Part shown: positions 42,231-45,793 of the stretch, one piece after another
Layout: each line of letters opens with the position of its first letter
How positions within the stretch are numbered: position 1 is the stretch's first letter
Assembly (NCBI GenBank): GCA_029066805.1
Contig: JAIEFT010000021.1
Span: forward strand, 1 to 45,793
DNA length: 45,793 nucleotides
Direction: 5' to 3'
Source of the DNA: Clostridiales bacterium
GTDB lineage: Bacteria; Bacillota; Clostridia; Christensenellales; Pumilibacteraceae
Program-made: the position numbers and the translations under genes
Notes under the pieces: model-generated
What the model was told of the DNA's origin: nothing
What the model saw: only the letters and a program-made list of their open reading frames with translations
Databases searched by the model: none

Positions 42231-42470
42231 TTTGTCATGCCGAGCAGTAGTAGTTTTTTGCTGTTATAATGCTTTCTCCGAGGCATCTCGCTTGAAAATA
42301 ATTATTAATGCGTTATGTAAATCGTCCCCTCCTTCAAACAGAATACTGATTTGTAAAGCGCGTAAAATATTGGATGACGATTAACTTTTCTATTCTAAAC
42401 AGCTTTTCAAACGAGATCCCTCAGAGCCAGCCGATTCACTCGCTCAAGCCACAACTGTTCGGGATGACAA
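42231..42470. repeat. Decayed long inverted repeat (MITE-like)
   Basis: Ends TTGTCATGCCGA (42232-42243) and TCGGGATGACAA (42459-42470) pair with one mismatch. Inside, an 18-bp segment (42280-42297: GAGGCATCTCG, CTTGAAA) pairs with 42405-42422 with two mismatches. The layout suggests a small non-autonomous element or two REP-like units in inverted orientation. The central part shows nothing coding. Confidence 0.55.
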
Positions 42471-42584
42471 GCGGAACTAAGCTAATAAAAGTAAATATAT
42501 TTTATACGAGTAATCCTCGTAAGTCAAGATTTTTTACAAAAATTCATGTATAATTTTAACATGCCGTTCCTTGGTTGCGACACT

Positions 42585-42620
42585 AAAACTCCCCTCCTCA
42601 CTTTTTAATGGGGGAGTTTT
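42585..42620. terminator. Terminator-like hairpin
   Basis: A 10-bp stem AAAACTCCCC/GGGGAGTTTT (42585-42594 with 42611-42620) with T-runs on both sides. No nearby gene clearly needs it. Confidence 0.6.
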
Positions 42621-42788
42621 TATGTGAAAATTATTTTTAAAAGTGCTGACAGATTCGTCATAACGGCGTCTAATAACATTATAGTCAAACGTTCCTAGGA
42701 CTTTCGGGAATTGTACCCGTATCGCACCGAAAACGTTTTGGCTCTTTTTTATTGCAATATAGCAAGCCGCAATTATATTTTTACGACA

Positions 42789-42822
42789 CAAAAAAGTCCC
42801 GATACTTACTCGGGACTTGATT
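42789..42822 (-). terminator. Intrinsic terminator of the ribosomal protein/rpoA operon
   Basis: On the minus strand a hairpin AAGTCCCGA/TCGGGACTT is followed by a T-run, 22 bp past the rplQ stop. Confidence 0.88.
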
Positions 42823-42843
42823 TGTTTTGCGATATTGTTGTGA

Positions 42844-43353
42844 TTACACCAACTCGATAAGCGCTTCTTCCGCGCCGTCGCCGCGGCGTGCGCCTAATTT
42901 AAGCACACGGGTATAACCGCCCGACGAGTTGTTGTCGTGATTGCGCTGAGAATAGCGAATCGCATAGATATTGAAGATCTTTTCGATCAGCGGATGCTGA
43001 ATATCTTCGGTGCGCGCACGGAACGCAGGACCTGTCTCGCCCGGCTGTTTTACTTCGGGCGGATCGTACACCATAGCCATGATCTTGCGACGAGCGGCAA
43101 GGCGCTTTTCGCCGTCGAGGATTACTTCGACATTTACCGGCTTGCCCTTTTTGTCAACAGTCTGCTTGACTTCCTTTTTGACGTCAAGCACGGTATCGAC
43201 AGCAAGCTGAATGATCTTATCGGCAAGGCGCGAAACCTCTTTTGCACGTGCGTAAGTGGTGGTTATTTTTTCGTTCCACAACAGCGCCGTAACCTGGTTG
43301 CGCAAAAGCGCGGCGCGCTGGTCGGTAGGACGGGAAAGTTTTCTCTGTTCCAT
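42844..43353 (-). CDS. rplQ: 50S ribosomal protein L17 with internal insertion
   Basis: A 169-residue L17. The N-terminal signature RKLSRPTDQRAALLRNQVTA and the C-terminal RRGDGAEEALIELV with TRVLKLGARRGD are canonical. Usual bacterial L17 is about 115-130 residues; here about 40-50 extra residues lie between the halves, including KKEVKQTVDKKGKPVNVEV and a segment with VYDPPEVKQPGETGPAFRA. L17 sits near the 50S exit-tunnel side, so an insertion would protrude at the surface. Last gene of the operon, 36 bp after rpoA. Confidence 0.95.
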   Translation of the reverse strand: MEQRKLSRPTDQRAALLRNQVTALLWNEKITTTYARAKEVSRLADKIIQLAVDTVLDVKKEVKQTVDKKGKPVNVEVILDGEKRLAARRKIMAMVYDPPEVKQPGETGPAFRARTEDIQHPLIEKIFNIYAIRYSQRNHDNNSSGGYTRVLKLGARRGDGAEEALIELV

Positions 43354-43389
43354 AGTGATTTAATCTCCTATTTCAGTGTTGTCTAAGGC

Positions 43390-44343
43390 TTAGTCCTCAG
43401 ATGCTTTGAGGTCTAATCCAAGTCCGCGCAGTTTGGCGATAACCTCGTCCAAAGACTTTCTGCCAAGGTTGCGGACTTTGAGCATGTCCTCCTCGGTCTT
43501 GCGCGTGAGGTCGGCAACGGTGTGGATGCCGGCGCGCTTCAAGCAGTTGTAGCTGCGCACCGAAAGATCCATTTCCTCGATGTTCATTTCCAATACTTTT
43601 GCCTGACGGTCTTCCGAGCGCGAAACAAGAATATCCATGCCGGATATCGTGTCGGACAGCGCGACAAACAGCTTTACGTGGTCCTCGAGCGCTTTGGCGG
43701 CAAGGCTGAGTACGTCCTTGGCGGAAAGCGAGCCGTCGGTCTTTACGTTGAGCGTGAGCTTGTCGTAGTCCATGGACTGACCTACGCGCGTGGGCTCTAC
43801 CGAGTACGACGCAAACTTGACAGGCGTAAATATGGCGTCAATCGGGATATATCCGATTGGACGTGACGGATCTTTAAGCTCGTCCGCAACGACATAGCCT
43901 CTGCCCTTGCCTACGTACAGCGTTACGTCCAGCTTTGCGCCCTCGTCGAGCGTACAAAGATACAGGTCGGGGTTGAGAATGTCAATTTCCGGATCGACGT
44001 CTATATCCGCGGCGGTAACTGCGCCGGGCGTCGTCTTTTGGATATGCAATTCCTTGACGAGCGTTTTGTCGGTATAGTTAGCCTTTAAGTTGAGCGATTT
44101 AAGGTTGAGGATGATTTCGGTCACGTCCTCCTTAACGCCCTTTACGGTCGAGAATTCGTGGTCGACGCCTTCTATCATTATGCCAATGACAGCCGCGCCG
44201 GGAAGATTGGACAGCAGCACTCTGCGGAGCGCGTTACCGAGCGTGTGTCCGTAGCCGCGGTCGAGCGGTTCTACGACAAACTTGCCGGTGCGGTAGCTGT
44301 CGGTTTCTTCCATAGAAATTCTCGGCATTTCGATTTCCATCAT
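43390..44343 (-). CDS. rpoA: DNA-directed RNA polymerase subunit alpha
   Basis: A 317-residue alpha subunit. The N-terminal assembly domain contains FVVEPLDRGYGHTLGNALRR and VLLSNLPGAAV; the C-terminal domain ends with the helix-hairpin-helix region (NCLKRAGIHTVADLTRKTEED, LGRKSLDEVIAKLRGLGL) that binds UP elements and activators. The length is typical. ATG 44343 is adjacent to another in-frame ATG (44340), so the start may differ by one codon. In the normal order between rpsD and rplQ. Confidence 0.98.
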   Translation of the reverse strand: MMEIEMPRISMEETDSYRTGKFVVEPLDRGYGHTLGNALRRVLLSNLPGAAVIGIMIEGVDHEFSTVKGVKEDVTEIILNLKSLNLKANYTDKTLVKELHIQKTTPGAVTAADIDVDPEIDILNPDLYLCTLDEGAKLDVTLYVGKGRGYVVADELKDPSRPIGYIPIDAIFTPVKFASYSVEPTRVGQSMDYDKLTLNVKTDGSLSAKDVLSLAAKALEDHVKLFVALSDTISGMDILVSRSEDRQAKVLEMNIEEMDLSVRSYNCLKRAGIHTVADLTRKTEEDMLKVRNLGRKSLDEVIAKLRGLGLDLKASED

Positions 44344-44359
44344 GTCCTGATACTCCTTA

Positions 44360-44980
44360 TTACTTGGAATACAACTCGACGATGAGCTGCTCGTTGATAT
44401 TGAGATCTATGTCGTCGCGCTTGGGATTGTCTACGATTTTGCCGACGAAGTTTTCGGTGTCGAACGTGACCCACTTGGGCATAACGATTTTTGCGCCGCG
44501 CAGTTCTTTGAAGAGCGCGTTGTCACGGCTGGTCTCCTTGATCGTGATCTCGTCGCCCAGCTTGACTTGGTAGGACGGAATATCCACGCGCTTGCCGTTG
44601 ACAAGGATGTGCCCATGGTTGACAATCTGACGCGACATCTTGCGCGACGCGCCGATGCCCATGCGGTACACAACGTTATCCAAACGCTTCTCGAGCATAG
44701 CAAGCATGTTCTCGCCGGTTACGCCTTTTTGCGCAACACCCTTTTCGTAGTATTCGCGGAACTGCTTTTCGAGCACGCCGTAAGCGCGTTTTACCTTTTG
44801 CTTTTCGCGGAGCTGCATATTGTACTCACTGTTTTTGCGGCGAGCCATTGCGTGCATGCCCGGGGGAACGGGACGGCGCTCCATAGCGCATTTTTTAGAT
44901 ACACAGCGTTCGCCCTTTAGGAACAGCTTTTGTCCTTCGCGGCGGCACTGTCTGCAATCTGCACAAATATTTCTTGCCAT
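44360..44980 (-). CDS. rpsD: 30S ribosomal protein S4 (zinc-ribbon form)
   Basis: A 206-residue S4. The N-terminus carries cysteines in ICADCRQCRREG and CVSKKCAMERR, the zinc-binding C+ form of S4; the S4 RNA-binding domain (LDNVVYRMGIGASRKMSRQ, NHGHILVNGKRVDIPSY) follows. S4 nucleates 30S assembly and in many bacteria represses its own operon. Located between rpsK and rpoA. Confidence 0.97.
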   Translation of the reverse strand: MARNICADCRQCRREGQKLFLKGERCVSKKCAMERRPVPPGMHAMARRKNSEYNMQLREKQKVKRAYGVLEKQFREYYEKGVAQKGVTGENMLAMLEKRLDNVVYRMGIGASRKMSRQIVNHGHILVNGKRVDIPSYQVKLGDEITIKETSRDNALFKELRGAKIVMPKWVTFDTENFVGKIVDNPKRDDIDLNINEQLIVELYSK

Positions 44981-44997
44981 AGTTTATGCTACTCTCC

Positions 44998-45387
44998 TTA
45001 TACTCTTCTACGCTTGGGCGGTCTGCAACCGTTGTGCGGGATAGGCGACACGTCGTTGATTTCGGTCACCTGCAAGCCTACTACTTCCATAGCGCGGATA
45101 GCCGATTCTCTGCCCGAGCCCGGACCTTTTACGAACACCTTGACCGAACGCAAGCCGTGCTCCATTGCGCGCTTAGCCGCTTCCTCAGCAGCCATCTGTG
45201 CGGCGTACGGAGTGGACTTACGCGAGCCACGGAATTTGAGTGCGCCCGCCGAGCATGCTGCAATCGCGTTGCCTTGCTCGTCGGTGACAGTAACAATCGT
45301 GTTGTTGAACGACGCGTGAATGTGCACGCAACCTTTGTCGATATTCTTCGTTACCTTCTTTTTGGTAGCGGTTTTCTTGACTGCCAT
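44998..45387 (-). CDS. rpsK: 30S ribosomal protein S11
   Basis: A 129-residue S11 with the classical core: [23 protein letters not shown]-like [17 protein letters not shown] and the C-terminal [12 protein letters not shown]11 forms the 30S platform and contacts mRNA near the E site. It starts 3 bp after the rpsM stop codon; the usual alpha-operon order is kept. Confidence 0.98.
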   Translation of the reverse strand: MAVKKTATKKKVTKNIDKGCVHIHASFNNTIVTVTDEQGNAIAACSAGALKFRGSRKSTPYAAQMAAEEAAKRAMEHGLRSVKVFVKGPGSGRESAIRAMEVVGLQVTEINDVSPIPHNGCRPPKRRRV

Positions 45388-45390
45388 GCG

Positions 45391-45768
45391 TTATCTCTCC
45401 TTCTTCTTGCTGCGAGAAACAGTGCGCTTAGGACCCTTGCGAGTGCGCGCGTTCTGCTTGGTGTTTTGACCGCGAACAGGCAAGTTTTTACGATGCCGCA
45501 CGCCGCGGTAGCAACCTATATCTTTAAGGCGCTTGATGTTAAGTTCGACCTCGCGGTGAAGATCGCCTTCCGTCTTGATATTTTTGTCGATATAAGTACG
45601 GAGCGCGTTTTCCTGATCGCCGGTCAAGTCTTTTACACGAACGTCGGGGCTGATGCCCGTCGCTTTAAGAATTTTGTTTGCCGTAGGACGACCGATACCG
45701 TAAATATAGGTAAGTCCTATCTCGATACGTTTTTCCTTGGGCAAATCAATACCTGCTATTCTTGCCAC
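45391..45768 (-). CDS. rpsM: 30S ribosomal protein S13
   Basis: A 125-residue S13: [20 protein letters not shown] at the start, the helix-turn segment [13 protein letters not shown], the [14 protein letters not shown] loop and the basic tail ending SRSKKKER. S13 sits in the 30S head and forms bridges to the 50S subunit. AAGGAG lies 12 nt before the ATG. The upstream genes of the operon (normally infA and rpmJ) are outside the window. Confidence 0.98.
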   Translation of the reverse strand: MARIAGIDLPKEKRIEIGLTYIYGIGRPTANKILKATGISPDVRVKDLTGDQENALRTYIDKNIKTEGDLHREVELNIKRLKDIGCYRGVRHRKNLPVRGQNTKQNARTRKGPKRTVSRSKKKER

Positions 45769-45793
45769 TTTTGAAACTCCTTAATGGTTTTTT

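Larger units (their letters stand above)
41884..42788. other. Gene-poor stretch
   Basis: About 900 bp between tRNA-Thr and the ribosomal operon. I find no gene with a family match and a credible ribosome binding site. It contains a C-run followed by CA repeats (42180-42198), the long inverted repeat at 42231-42470 and a strong hairpin at 42585-42620. Small open frames here (for example 42534-42791 minus) are unsupported. Confidence 0.6.

Noticed and set aside
42534-42791. Minus-strand open frame of 85 residues before the ribosomal operon terminator
   Set aside because: No family resemblance and no ribosome binding site; it runs through a terminator-like hairpin and begins at the terminator of rplQ.
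1-45793. CRISPR arrays and riboswitches
   Set aside because: No regularly spaced repeat series was seen, and no leader matches a riboswitch class that I can recognise.

Overview
The window looks like a chromosome segment of an uncultured gut-type Firmicute (class Clostridia). The evidence is Gram-positive style AAGGAG ribosome binding sites, an rpsM-rpsK-rpsD-rpoA-rplQ operon, a zinc-ribbon type S4, many small one-component regulators (PadR, MerR, TetR, AraC, AbrB, DtxR), and mixed GC with AT-rich accessory parts. I cannot assign a genus from sequence alone.

Layout. 1-7.6 kb: a minus-strand RHS polymorphic-toxin locus. A 2057-residue protein joins a solute-binding-protein-like head, Ig-like repeats, a jelly-roll-like insert and an RHS barrel, and is followed by a bPH-like membrane protein, a 70-residue RHS-tip relic and a second membrane protein. 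7.7-21.8 kb: ordinary and accessory metabolic and regulatory genes. These are a HIT protein, an AlbA/Schlafen-type protein, a Fic protein, an AbrB-ABC exporter operon, AraC and cupin genes, a PadR-hydrolase operon, a HAD-led four-gene operon, a membrane SUKH protein, an acyltransferase, a MerR regulator and a TetR-controlled operon that includes a 59-residue zinc-ribbon protein. 22.4-29.6 kb: a mobile or defence island. It has two convergent large serine recombinases, each broken by one small lesion and each preceded by the same ~170-bp multi-stem element in inverted orientation. After them come an EcoRI-type adenine methyltransferase, a DUF262-HNH nuclease, a nested-hairpin repeat and an unrecognised AT-rich gene, with tRNA-Ala(CGC) at the far edge. 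29.9-37.3 kb: peptidase E, a YcaQ-like protein, Nudix, DUF4085, a GH3 beta-glucosidase and a RelA/SpoT-type synthetase. 37.3-41.7 kb: a dnaN-led minus-strand operon (dnaN, GalT-like, Sel1, four-helix membrane protein, pyrophosphatase-like) and a divergent DtxR-like regulator. 41.7-42.8 kb: tRNA-Thr and a gene-poor stretch with a decayed long inverted repeat. 42.8-45.8 kb: the ribosomal protein/rpoA operon.

Most notable points. (1) The paired recombinase leaders match more closely than the proteins they precede, and they carry compensatory base-pair changes, so this is a candidate structured RNA or recombination site. (2) The methyltransferase plus DUF262-HNH pair is a candidate restriction-like defence system. 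(3) Four genes (fic, araC-like, ycaQ-like, GH3) share one leaderless promoter layout: -35, 17 bp, -10, 6-7 nt, start codon. (4) Several regulators have clear operators: a palindrome on the PadR -10, two TetR sites, a 19-bp MerR spacer, and a 13-bp inverted repeat whose one arm fills the fic -35/-10 spacer. All function calls rest on reading motifs; no database search was run.
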